64,000 nucleotides of DNA from Sthenelais limicola (Eukaryota; Annelida; Polychaeta; Phyllodocida; Sigalionidae): positions 137,153,791 through 137,217,790 of the forward strand of contig OW804096.1 of assembly GCA_942159475.1 (NCBI GenBank). Reading direction: 5' to 3'. Within the stretch, counting starts at the first letter, position 1. Each line of letters opens with the position of its first letter. The notes under the pieces were generated by a model that ran no database searches, was not told the origin of the DNA, and saw only the letters and a program-made list of their open reading frames with translations. This document shows, piece after piece, positions 55,286 to 64,000 of the stretch. The translations under genes and the position numbers were made by a program.

Positions 55286-57151
55286 ATGAATACTGAGGTG
55301 GCGGTGACAGTTGTTGCCAAAACAACAACACGACAACCATCCCCAGCTGCAACAGCAACAACACCAGGTTCTTCACCCACGACTACTACTGCGTCTTCGT
55401 CCACCTCGGCTTCCACTTCAAGAGCTGCATCTGATAAGGGAGGGGGTACTGGAGGAGGAGCAGGTGGATTAGAGCTGCTCCAAACAAACCAGGAGTTGTC
55501 CAACGCTGATCCACATTTGGATCCCAGGTACCAAGGGATTAACACTGGAGGGGGATTAACGGATCATCCACCCGTGGCATGTACTCTTGAGGCTACTACT
55601 ACCACTACCGGTGGTCATCCTACACATACCAGCACACCACACAAGGATTACTGTAGTGTCGGGGGGACAGGAGGAGATACTCCAACACACCAACTTTACC
55701 ACCACCACCCTCCTCCAGGTGCAGCAAACCACACCCAGGAGGAAGAGAGAGTGCAAGGACAAGCAAACTTCCACCACCACACAAACACTGGAGTTAATAC
55801 TGCTAACAATTCTATAGGTGGTGCAGGATCGAGTTTGGATCATATACTTTGCCATAGTTTACTTACTGGAGGAGCATTGGAACAGGTGCAGTCCAATTTG
55901 CATCATAATTTCATCGGTAACAGCGGTGACCAAGGTGGTAGTACTAATAGCTCCTCCTGTGCCGTCCAAGGAGGAGTAGGAGGAGGAGGGGTGACTACAC
56001 AACACCCTGGAGCAGAGGGTATAAGAGTTGTTGCACATCGTCACCTGGAGGACAGTACGGGGAGAGGGTTGTTCCTGTCCTCACCTACCCCGCATTCAGA
56101 CATGACTATTGCGCAATATGACGATTCTCTGCACCAGCATCAGGGAACCGGAACCGGAAGTGGAGGTCACTATGGCAACATCCAAAGCCACGTGGATCAT
56201 GTTGTTGTTGCTCCTCCCCCTGTTGTTCCTGCAGTTGTTGCTGGCTTTTTCGAGATAAATTCCGATGGTGTTGCTGCCATGGTTACCAGTAGTTGCAACA
56301 ATGATGGTGAGTACAACAACCGTAGGCTGGATACACATCATAGCAACAACCACCATCATGCCCTTCCTCTGCAGAACGAGGTATGGGAACAGGGTAATAA
56401 TCTCATCCCAGTTGCTAGGCAACAGCAGGAGGTGTTTGAAATTTACGAAGGATATGATAACACTGCTAATTCCCCACACCATCACCCTTTGCATAATCAT
56501 CTTCAACATCCGCAACTTCCAGGGGGAAACTTCCCGCAAGATCATCACAATCCGGACCAGTTCTTTCACCCCCACCACCACCACCAGGACCACCACTTGG
56601 GGTACCACCACCGGCACCATCCGGAGCACCACCATCACCACCACCTCCACAGCCACATCCATCAGAACTACCACGAATTCGCCGACGATCACGGGCATCT
56701 TATCTTCGCGACCGCCGCCTCCGCCCATCATCACCACGGCTTCCCGTCGCCAGGCTCCTCGCCCGGAAGTAAGGCCAAGCGCAGGCGCGTCCCGACCATT
56801 GCCCAGAGACGCGCGGCTAACATCCGGGAGCGTCGGCGAATGTACAACCTGAATGAAGCGTTCGATGAACTTCGCACCAAGGTCCCAACATTCGCCTACG
56901 AAAAACGCCTCTCTCGCATAGAAACATTACGCCTGGCTATGACGTATATTGCGTTCATGACGGAGGTGGTCAAGGAGAAGGTGGATGAGGACATATTGAA
57001 GGACGGCGATGGGAAAGATGACCTTGGAAAGTCTAATGTCAAGAGAGACAGAAATGGAGAAACTGAAAACGGGAAAGATGATAGTGATGGTGCCTCATCA
57101 GAGATTTCTAATGAAGAGGATATGTCGGATTCTGCAAGCAGAAATACTTAA
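55286..57151 (+). CDS. FERD3L: bHLH transcription factor, Fer3/FERD3L-like (621 aa)
   Basis: A single-exon frame of 621 residues. The basic motif KAKRRRV (about 496) precedes the bHLH at about 507-562: [19 protein letters not shown], then [20 protein letters not shown], ending YIAFMTEVV. This is almost the FERD3L/Nato3 consensus, with the E-box-contacting ERxRR core. The tail of about 60 residues is Asp/Glu/Lys/Ser-rich. Residues 1-490 are low-complexity: Thr/Ser/Pro-rich first, then Gly-rich, then many His runs (about 395-490). Vertebrate FERD3L is far shorter, so this N-terminus is a lineage-specific extension; lack of stops over 490 codons supports it as coding. Composition becomes GC-rich from about 56680. 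The start is the only early in-frame ATG. AATAAA lies at 57345 (inside an A element) and in tandem at 57760. The likely role is neural progenitor regulation (family knowledge). Confidence 0.92.
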   Translation: MNTEVAVTVVAKTTTRQPSPAATATTPGSSPTTTTASSSTSASTSRAASDKGGGTGGGAGGLELLQTNQELSNADPHLDPRYQGINTGGGLTDHPPVACTLEATTTTTGGHPTHTSTPHKDYCSVGGTGGDTPTHQLYHHHPPPGAANHTQEEERVQGQANFHHHTNTGVNTANNSIGGAGSSLDHILCHSLLTGGALEQVQSNLHHNFIGNSGDQGGSTNSSSCAVQGGVGGGGVTTQHPGAEGIRVVAHRHLEDSTGRGLFLSSPTPHSDMTIAQYDDSLHQHQGTGTGSGGHYGNIQSHVDHVVVAPPPVVPAVVAGFFEINSDGVAAMVTSSCNNDGEYNNRRLDTHHSNNHHHALPLQNEVWEQGNNLIPVARQQQEVFEIYEGYDNTANSPHHHPLHNHLQHPQLPGGNFPQDHHNPDQFFHPHHHHQDHHLGYHHRHHPEHHHHHHLHSHIHQNYHEFADDHGHLIFATAASAHHHHGFPSPGSSPGSKAKRRRVPTIAQRRAANIRERRRMYNLNEAFDELRTKVPTFAYEKRLSRIETLRLAMTYIAFMTEVVKEKVDEDILKDGDGKDDLGKSNVKRDRNGETENGKDDSDGASSEISNEEDMSDSASRNT

Positions 57152-57274
57152 GTGAAATATTACCGATATATTATATACATTTGTAGATTTGGAATATTAA
57201 GTGTTTCACAATTTTATGGGTGTGTTGCGTTACCTAGTGCTATAAAGCAGGTGTTAAGGAAGAAGGACGGATAT

Positions 57275-57508
57275 GGGAAAGACTTTCAGAAAATGTACAA
57301 TTCAACTTCGCCAATCCTCTCAAATAATCCATATTTCAGACGAAAATAAAGTTCAAAATACAGTTCAACCTAACCAAAGTGACTGCTAGAATCACTGCAA
57401 TGCTGAATACACTCGAATTTACCTAATATTGACCAATTTCAGCCTAATTTAGCTGAATTGACTAAATCTGTACAGCTGCCAATTGTACATTTTCTGAAAA
57501 TCTGACCC
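57275..57508 (+). mobile_element. Family A element, subtype a, in the bHLH 3' flank
   Basis: Starts 124 bases after the stop codon, sense orientation. Its interior AATAAA at 57345-57350 is a potential polyadenylation signal for the gene. Left end GGGAAAGACTTTCAG. Confidence 0.9.
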
Positions 57509-57759
57509 TTAATGACCAAAGGACGGATATCACGGGAAGGACCTGAGCGGAAAAGTGGTATTTTGAATTGTTGAACTATTGTCTTTTTAGATATTTTTAT
57601 TTCTGAGTCTGGTTTACGTTCGTTATTTATGAATACGCAGAAATAGAAGATTGACTTTGAACCTCTGGTATTAACAGTAGTTTCTCGTTCTTCAAGTTAA
57701 CAAGTGGGCAAGCTGTCCCGAGGCCAGTCTGGCACTTACTAACTTTAAAATGTGCAGGA

Positions 57760-57769
57760 AATAAATAAA
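57760..57769 (+). terminator. Tandem AATAAA polyadenylation signal
   Basis: Two overlapping AATAAA hexamers about 610 bases after the bHLH stop, followed by GTTTATT. Confidence 0.45.
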
Positions 57770-57894
57770 CGTTTATTACACTATTTTGTCAATTAAAAAT
57801 CCCAAATGTATTTTATCATGGGTTACCTTTACAGAATGACAACACACATATTGTATGTGTACAGGGCGTCAGAAAATATACAATTCGCCCCAAC

Positions 57895-58083
57895 AGTCTA
57901 GGCTCAAAGTCAAGAAAGTCCTTCAATCGGAGGGAAAGCCTCTGGCTCCAAACCGCAAAATGCCATTAGAATCACATTAGAACCGCAAAATGCCATCATA
58001 ATCACATCATTGGGATGCCTACTCCTGGCCCAGAAACTCCATTAGCGCAGTAGGCGTCCAATCACTGACGTACTATTCCTAAT
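57895..58083 (+). mobile_element. Family D element nested in family A
   Basis: AGTCTAGGCTCAAAGTC at the left. Contains the duplicated ACCGCAAAATGCCAT motif and GTAGGCGTCCAATCACTGAC. The right end is less certain. Confidence 0.75.
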
Positions 58084-58166
58084 TCGTAAATTCTCTCAAA
58101 ATAACCAACAGAATCTAAGACAAAAATGAGGTTCAAAATACAGTTAAGTATAAGGATGTAATTGGA

Positions 58167-58357
58167 TCGATGAGACATGTACAAATTGCTTTCACCAATT
58201 CTATCAAATAACCCAAATTTAAGACGAAAACTATCCTAGCTCAAATTACAGTTCAGCATACTTAATAATACTTAAGTATACCTAGTATTACCATTTTTAG
58301 CAGAATTTAATCAAATGTGTAGAGCGGACAATTGTACATTTCTAGGCGACCTGACCC
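58167..58357 (+). mobile_element. Family A element nested in family A
   Basis: Worn left end (TCGATGAGACATGTACAAAT), interior deletions, right GGCGACCTGACCC. Confidence 0.7.
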
Positions 58358-58494
58358 ATAACCGAAAATATTCAATTGAACCAACGCAATACAGAATATA
58401 CTCAGGTATACCTATAGTATTTCTAATTTTGTTTATTATTGTTTATTATTTATTAAAATGTGACTGCCGATTGTACATTTTCTGACGCCGTGAC

Positions 58495-58918
58495 CTTGAG
58501 ACAATAATTGCGACAAGGTCATATCATTAGGGAGCATGTGCGGGCCGTTCCCCTGGCACGCGACTCGTAAAATTAAATATTGAGGGAATTATGTAATTTT
58601 GGTCAATAAATGTTTTAAAAAAATGGAATATTTTGACAGTTGTATTCATACGGCAAAGGCACGTCATGATTGGTATCTCTACTTTAGAGAAAGAATTTGA
58701 CGAGAATAGATTATGTTCGTCTGTGAATAACGATTCTTAACTTGTAAAGAAAAAGTAAAATAATTTATAATGTCACCCCATTCGTGCTTTGTGACTCTCT
58801 GACTTACCCCTGTCGTTTATACACGACATAATAAATGAAATGAATTGAAGCGCAAATCCACGGAACGGAGGACCAAATATCTTGAATAATATCAAAATGT
58901 ATACCAAAACCCTCCTCG
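58495..58918. other. No gene seen
   Basis: Unique sequence. Confidence 0.5.
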
Positions 58919-58976
58919 ATACACTTTGAAAAATATCAATTTTGCGACTTTTGACTCATTTTCCTGTAACAGAGGA
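58919..58976 (-). mobile_element. Family B fragment (right end)
   Basis: ACACTTTGAAAAATATCAAT to TGTAACAGAGGAC. It directly precedes a full B copy. Confidence 0.75.
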
Positions 58977-58981
58977 CATAT

Positions 58982-59767
58982 GTGATGTGTTTCAGGAAAA
59001 TGAGTCACAAGTAGCAACACTGATATTTTCCAAAGTAATTTATTCACAAGAACCCTTGCTTGGAATGTTTTCATTTTTGGAGTTCTTTACGCTGCTATAG
59101 TCTGTCTAGAAAGTAGTTGACACGTGATTCCTTAGTCCCTTTAAGGGGAGGGAAAAGTGGGAGATTTTGTATTTCTATTTATGAAAAGGACTTGTCAACC
59201 CTTTGCCCAGCGAGTCGCCCATTGCAATCAACCATGGAGAAACAGGGCCAGTATAATCAGCTCTTCCTTCCACCTAAGCAAAACAACAGCTGCTCCACAT
59301 AGAACAGAGACAGGGCAATACAATGCAGCTGGATATTTGGCCATGGTCGGTCGCAAACGGTCATGGTCAGTCGCAAACGGTGATTCAAGGAGCAAAGGTT
59401 TGAAGTCAAAACTCCCCCACTTTTCCCTCCCCTTAAAGGGACTAAGGAATCACGTGTCAACTACTTTCTAGACAGACTATAGTAGCATGAATACACTACC
59501 TAATTTCAAGACAGTGAATTAAATATATTCATGCATTTCTAAGGTCATCCTATGGAAAATATTTCGCTCTTTTACGAGTAATTGTCCACCCAGAGATATT
59601 CAAAACTCTTTTTTTTTAAAATATCAAACTTAAAATATAGAAATACTTGTTAAATATCCCTAATGTTTACTATCATTGGGATCGGCTTGATCTCATCTTT
59701 GCAAATATGATGATATCTCAAAATCCATTTCTTGCGACTTATGGCACATTTTCCTGTAAAAGATGAC
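58982..59767 (-). mobile_element. Family B element split by element G
   Basis: ATAT is duplicated outside both B ends. The host B sequence is continuous once 59101-59476 and one CTATAG are removed. Confidence 0.93.
59101..59476. mobile_element. Element G: long perfect inverted repeat, nested in B
   Basis: A 376-bp element. The inverted ends start TCTGTCTAGAAAGTAGTTGA and match over about 61 bases without a mismatch. Flanked by CTATAG on both sides, itself a palindrome. The interior has a tandem of GGTC.GTCGCAAACGGTCATG type at 59345-59382. No open frame of note. The perfect arms imply recent insertion. Confidence 0.88.
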
Positions 59768-59772
59768 ATATA

Positions 59773-60101
59773 TAGATGGAACCTAGCAAGGGGGAAGTCT
59801 GTACACTTGTTATTGACCGAGGGAGTGCGGGAAGTTAGAGGGCGTTAGCCCGAGATCTTCTGTGCTCCCGAGGTCACTAACAAGTATACAGACTTCACCC
59901 GAGCTTTGTTCTATATTTATTACACCCCATTAATAAATAAAAAATATAAATAATTAAAAATAAAAGAAGTAATTTACGTTTTGGGCGGACCTACTTGTTG
60001 TATGTCCCCAGGGTGACATAACTCACATGTTATGCACCACTTTGACCAAGTGTGACATACAATGCTGAAGGTATAGGAAGCAACAGCACAGGGGTGTAAT
60101 A
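59773..60101 (+). mobile_element. Element E, copy 2 (with both hairpin arms)
   Basis: Nearly identical to 14912-15207. Here AAGTCTGTACACTTGTTATT on the left pairs with an inverted arm at about 59869-59897. The right part is bounded by TATTACACCCC/GGGGTGTAATA. Confidence 0.82.
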
Positions 60102-60197
60102 AAATCTTTCATGGCGTACGGTTTTTGTAATTCTTAAACTCATACACTCAAACTCAAACTTGTGCTGCTATTAATCTATGACATTTTCATCTCTCCA

Positions 60198-60958
60198 AAT
60201 AGGGGATTTGCATGTCTCACTGCGCATGTCTACTACAGTGCATACTGGGATGGATTCTGATGAAATCTGACATACAAACATTTGGCAACATTTTTATCGA
60301 AAATCTTTTCACTTATATCAGAGCTTGTATAAATCTGATCTGATCTGTGAAAACCAAATGCATCATGGGAAAGATGGGAAAGACTTCTGCCATGGAAACG
60401 TATATAACACACGGATATTGCCATTAACACATTGATAAATATTCCATGCTGAAGATGACATGTTTTCTAAAGATTTTATCCTGTAACATTAGTCCCATAA
60501 TTCCTGTGGATTGGATTGGATTAACAATTATTTCGATATATCATCGCTATAAGACAACTACTCCAGCAGAAGGGAGGTTTACAAGCTGACTTATATGAGT
60601 CAGATTTTCAGAAAATATACAAATTGTCTTCACCAATCCTTTCAAATAACCCACATTTAAGACAAAAATGAGCTTCAAAATGCAGTTTAACATAACATGA
60701 CTAATACTTTAAATCAATGCTATATCAAATATACTCAGATATACCTGGTATTCATAATTTTTCAGCCTAATTTAGCAGAATTTCCTAAATGTGTAGAGCT
60801 GTCAATTGTACATTTTCTGAAAATCTGACCCATATATGTTACATAGGAAGATTAGATAATAATATCACTTCCATCAATGACTGGAAAGTGATCTATCTAC
60901 TAAAATTCGTTAAAAAAATTATCGAGATTCAAAATGACTGCTATGCAAATCCCCTATT
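60198..60958 (+). mobile_element. Family C element with a 417-bp insertion containing family A
   Basis: The left part AATAGGGGATTTGCATG... runs to CCATAATTCC at about 60507. The right tip ATTCAAAATGACTGCTATGC to CCCCTATT lies at 60927-60958. Between them is unique sequence plus an A element. Confidence 0.82.
60597..60831 (+). mobile_element. Family A element, complete, subtype c
   Basis: Left GAGTCAGATTTTCAG, right normal. ATAT duplicated on both sides. It lies within the insertion in family C. Confidence 0.93.
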
Positions 60959-60959
60959 G

Positions 60960-61239
60960 AGTTCACTCAAATGGTATAAATTTGAAATAATGACGGTGTG
61001 ACAAACGGCTAGTTGGATCGGTAAGGTTTGGCTGGTGTACATATAGTTATAATAATAACATTGTGACAAGTGGTACACAGCAACATGTAATTAATGTAAA
61101 TTACACACACATAACACCACATTATCACGATCTTATTAGCACGTTGGGCACAGACTATAGCCAGAAGGTGCAAGAACTAAATGACACGTCATTATTTATA
61201 AGTGTCTGGTGTGAAATATACCCACTGTAAGGTCCATAA
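60960..61239. other. No gene seen
   Basis: Unique AT-rich sequence. Confidence 0.5.
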
Positions 61240-61473
61240 GGGTCAGATTTTCAAAAAATCTACAATTCAGCTTCAACAATCATCTCAAATAACCCACATT
61301 TCAGACGAAAATAAAGTTTAAAATACAGTTCAACCTAACCAAACCAATTGCTAGAATCAATGCAATGCTAAATATACTCGAATTTACCTAGTATTGACCA
61401 AATTTCAGCCTAATTTAGCAGTATTTACTAAATGTGTACAGCTGCCAATTGTGCATTTTCTGACGATCTGACC
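61240..61473 (+). mobile_element. Family A element, complete, subtype a
   Basis: Sister of the copy at 52497. Right tip CGATCTGACC, one C short. Confidence 0.9.
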
Positions 61474-61610
61474 TTGTTCTGGCTGCTTGTGCCTACTCCA
61501 ACTTCTTGATTTTCTCTGGGATAAAGACTACACTCTAAGCGGTGGTTACTGAGTTGCGGTAACAAGCCAATTTGCAGCGTTTTGGCATCATATTGACATG
61601 AGGATTGTAT

Positions 61611-61845
61611 GGGTCAGATTTTCAGAAAATGCACAATCTAAAATTCTACACATCTCTCAAATTCTGCTAAATTAGAGTGAAAAATGATAAATAATGACAA
61701 TATCTGAGTGTATTCTGTATTGTATTCATTCAATAAATCTGTCTGGTTATGTTGAACTGTATTTTGAACCTGATTTTGGTCCTAAATTTGGGTCATTTGA
61801 GAGGATTGGTGAAGGCCAATTGTACATTTTCTGAAGACATGACCC
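61611..61845 (-). mobile_element. Family A element, complete, subtype b
   Basis: Flanks GTAT and TTAT. The interior is closest to the copy at 42610. Confidence 0.92.
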
Positions 61846-62029
61846 TTATAACGTTATTTGTGCGATACCAGAGACAAGGGTATGATCAAGGGACAGACAA
61901 GTCTCCCGCCCCCAATCTAGAATAATTGTTTCTTTTCTTTGTCGATAATGTTTAGAAAGATTTTCTTTCTCATGAAGTTTTTATTTGTGTTTTGTTGTAT
62001 GATGTCTTGGCATACAGTTTAGTCCACTA

Positions 62030-62933
62030 AATATTTGGCCCTTTAGTTCAGCTCCTAGTAGTATACTACCAACAACTATTTATATTTTACCAGGCTGTTT
62101 GGTTCAGTTCCTATACCTGGCCTTCCACTAACTCCTGGGGTAGTATACTACCATCTATTGTTGTATGATGTTTTACCAGGCTGCTTAGTTCAGGTCCTAT
62201 AGCTGGTCTTCCACTAACTCCTGGGGTAGTATACTACCATCTATTGTTGTATGATGTTTTACCAGGCTGTTTAGTTCTATAGCTGGTCTTCCACTAACAC
62301 CTGGGGTAGTATACTACCATCTATTGCTGTATGATGGTTTATAAGGCTGTTTAGTTCAGCTCCTATAGCTGGCCTTCCACTAACTCCTGGGGTAGTATAC
62401 TACCATCTATTGTTGTATGATGTTTTACCAGGCTGCTTAGTTCAGCTCCTATAGCTGGTCTTCCACTAACTCCTGGGGTAGTATACTACCATCTATTGTT
62501 GTATGATGTTTACCAGGCTGTTTAGTGCAGCTCCTATAGCTGGTCTTACACTAGCTCTTGGGGTAGTATACTACCATCTATCGTTGTATGATGTTTTACC
62601 AGGCTGTTTAGTTCAGCTCCTATGGCTGGTCTTCCACTAACTCCTGGGGTAGTATACTACCATCTATTGTTGTATGATGGTTTACCATGCTGTTTAGTAC
62701 AGCTCCTATGGCTGGTCTTCCACTAACTCCTGGGGTAGTATACTACCATCTATTGTTGTATGATGGTTTACCAGGCTGTTTAGTACAGCTCCTATGGCTG
62801 GTCTTCCACTAACTCCTGGGGTAGTATACTACCATCTATTGTTGTATGATGTTTTACCAGGCTGTTTAGTTGAGCTCCTATAGCTGGTCTACCACTAACT
62901 CCTGGGGTAGTATACTACCATCTATTGTTGTAT
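62030..62933. repeat. 86-bp tandem satellite, first block (about 11 units)
   Basis: Units of about 82-86 bp (CCAGGCTGTTTAGTTCAGCT ... ATCTATTGTTGTATGATG). Nearly every unit contains the 14-base perfect palindrome GGTAGTATACTACC. The first unit near 62030 is degenerate. Confidence 0.93.
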
Positions 62934-63553
62934 TGAAGAAGTGCGAGACATTCTTTGTAATATTTCAGGGTCAGTTGTTGAGCGAGAAATTAATCAACGC
63001 AACACACAGAGATGTATGCTTCAGGTTAGTAGGATCGCTTAAAAGAGATCGAACTAATCGCTGGTCTTTATTTTTATACTAGATAGATTAGAACGAATAC
63101 ACTGGGCCTGCACTGATTGGCTTAGGTCTCTCTGGACCAATTAATTAACAGGTTAGATTAGAGATCCAATCAGCCACAGGATAACAATGACAGGAAAGTA
63201 TTAAAACGAGGTTTAGAGTGACCACTGCCACTCTGACCAATCTCTTTGGATGGTGACCAGGTCACGGGGTTATCTCCCCTCCCCCTCTCCCTCCCGTTCT
63301 TAATCAATAAATACCCCCCCCTCCCCTGACCTGGCGGTCAGCCCCTCCCCTCCCTTCCCATGTGATCAACTTTGAGATAACGGTCAGACCTGGACCTCAC
63401 CTGTACCTTTGGACTTTGGAGTGATAAGAAATCCGCGAGTGTTGTGGCGGTAAGAAAGTGTAGTGAGCCTTCTGGCCGGTTGGGGCGTGACGAATGTGTG
63501 TCTGAATGAGACTACTTTCACTTAAAAATTAGACAATTTGCGCTGTCAACATA
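62934..63553. other. 620-bp non-satellite segment interrupting the array
   Basis: Precisely replaces the step between TTGTTGTAT and ATGATGTTTTAC of the satellite unit. Contains C/T-rich stretches at 63274-63360 and a candidate exon. No inverted ends or poly(A) tail, so its nature is unclear. Confidence 0.7.
62969..63024 (+). CDS. Candidate 56-base internal exon, function unknown
   Basis: Preceded by a pyrimidine-containing acceptor TTTGTAATATTTCAG and followed by the donor CAG|GTTAGT. One frame is open through it (GQLLSEKLINATHRDVCF). If real, the satellite arrays would be intronic. Support is splice-site pattern only; no homology recognised. Confidence 0.2.
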
Positions 63554-64000
63554 ATGATGTTTTACAAGGCTGTTTAGTGCAGCTCCTATAGCTGGTCTTC
63601 CACTAACTCCTGGGATGGTATACTACCATGTATTGTTGTATGATGTTTTACCAGGCTTTTGGTTCAGCTCCTATAGCTGGTCTTCCACTAACTCCTGGGA
63701 TGGTATACTACCATCTATTGCTGTCTATGTTTTACCAGTCTGTTTGGTTTAGTCCACTAAATATTTGGCTCGCTCAGCTCCTATATAGCTGGTTATACAC
63801 TGGGGTAGTACACTACCAATAATTGTTTATATTTTACCAGGTGGTTTGGTTCAGCTCCTAACTCTTGGGGTAGGATACTACCCTCTATTGTTATATGATG
63901 TTTTACCAGTCTCTTTGGTACAGTTTTTATAGCTGGTCTTCTACTAACTCCTGGGGTAGTATACTACCATCTATTGCTGTATGGCTATTTAATTCAGCTC
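63554..64000. repeat. 86-bp satellite, second block, runs off the window
   Basis: About five further, more divergent units with the palindrome or one-base variants (GGTATACTACC, GGTAGTACACTACC, GGTAGGATACTACC). The array continues past the window end. Confidence 0.9.

Larger units (their letters stand above)
57864..58494 (+). mobile_element. Family A element interrupted by D and by another A
   Basis: Left tip GGGCGTCAGAAAATATAC. D is inserted at 57895. A sequence resumes about 58085 to 58155, a second A copy lies at 58167-58357, then the remainder runs (GAACCAACGCAATAC) to TTTCTGACGCCGTGACC. Confidence 0.65.

Noticed and set aside
55556..56852. Antisense and shifted open frames of 99-213 codons over the FERD3L-like gene
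   Set aside because: Shadows of the real frame, produced by repetitive codon use; no motifs.
1318..61845. Recurrent short open frames containing NCTFSENLT
   Set aside because: This peptide is simply the translated terminal repeat of family A (in one frame); it recurs wherever an A copy is open. Not a protein family.
62030..64000. CRISPR-like array
   Set aside because: Units are contiguous 86-bp satellite copies without unique spacers, in an animal genome.

Overview
This is a gene-poor, AT-rich stretch of an animal nuclear genome. Spliced and intronless eukaryotic genes, Pol III tRNA genes, TATA boxes, AATAAA signals and dense DNA-transposon relics all point that way. Two Fer3/FERD3L-class bHLH genes and a small secreted chitin-binding-like protein suggest a bilaterian. 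A lophotrochozoan such as a mollusc is my best guess, but this is inference only.

Genes. (1) 3433-4394 (+): a two-exon gene for a small secreted Gly/Tyr-rich protein with a four-cysteine CBM14-like tail, with a TATA box at 3370. (2) 8215-8287 (-): tRNA-Lys(TTT). (3) 9082-9330 (-): a possible first coding exon of unknown function. (4) 15464-15536 (+): tRNA-Ala(AGC). (5) 22401-23933 (-) and 55286-57151 (+): two intronless, divergently oriented bHLH transcription-factor genes of the Fer3/FERD3L class about 31 kb apart. Each has a C-terminal bHLH behind a long low-complexity N-terminus. Both share a bipartite 24-base block upstream of the start codon, in opposite orientation relative to the gene. 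(6) A 56-base candidate exon at 62969.

Mobile elements fill most of the rest. I name the families locally. Family A (about 235 bp; terminal inverted repeat, TIR, starting GGGTCAGATTTTCAGAAAAT; 4-bp target-site duplication, TSD) has about sixty complete or broken copies, roughly a fifth of the window by adding lengths, in three internal subtypes (a, b, c). Strand + for A means the end followed by TTCACCAATCC lies left. Family B (about 400 bp; TIR starting GTGATGTGTTTCAGGAAAAT; 4-bp TSD; + when GAGTCATAAGTCGC lies left), family C (about 350 bp; ends AATAGGGGATTTGCAT; + when GTGCCACTGCGCATG lies left) and family D (about 190-280 bp; ends AGTCTAGGCCCAAA) are also non-autonomous. They are nested in each other many times, so target sites can be read directly. 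There are also single or double copies of foldback elements (E, G, H, I, K, L), one hAT-type element and several LINE-like 3' tails. I saw no transposase or reverse transcriptase reading frame.

Layout: 0-9 kb, A/B elements and the secreted-protein gene; 9-14.5 kb, B elements and element K; 14.5-22.2 kb, dense nests; 22.2-25.6 kb, bHLH gene in an element-free zone; 25.6-34 kb, dense A; 34-39 kb, CT-rich tracts and a hAT; 39-54 kb, mixed elements and hairpins; 54.2-57.3 kb, second bHLH gene, again element-free; 57-62 kb, nests; 62-64 kb, an 86-bp satellite running off the end. The bHLH genes probably act as developmental regulators; nothing ties the other genes to them functionally.
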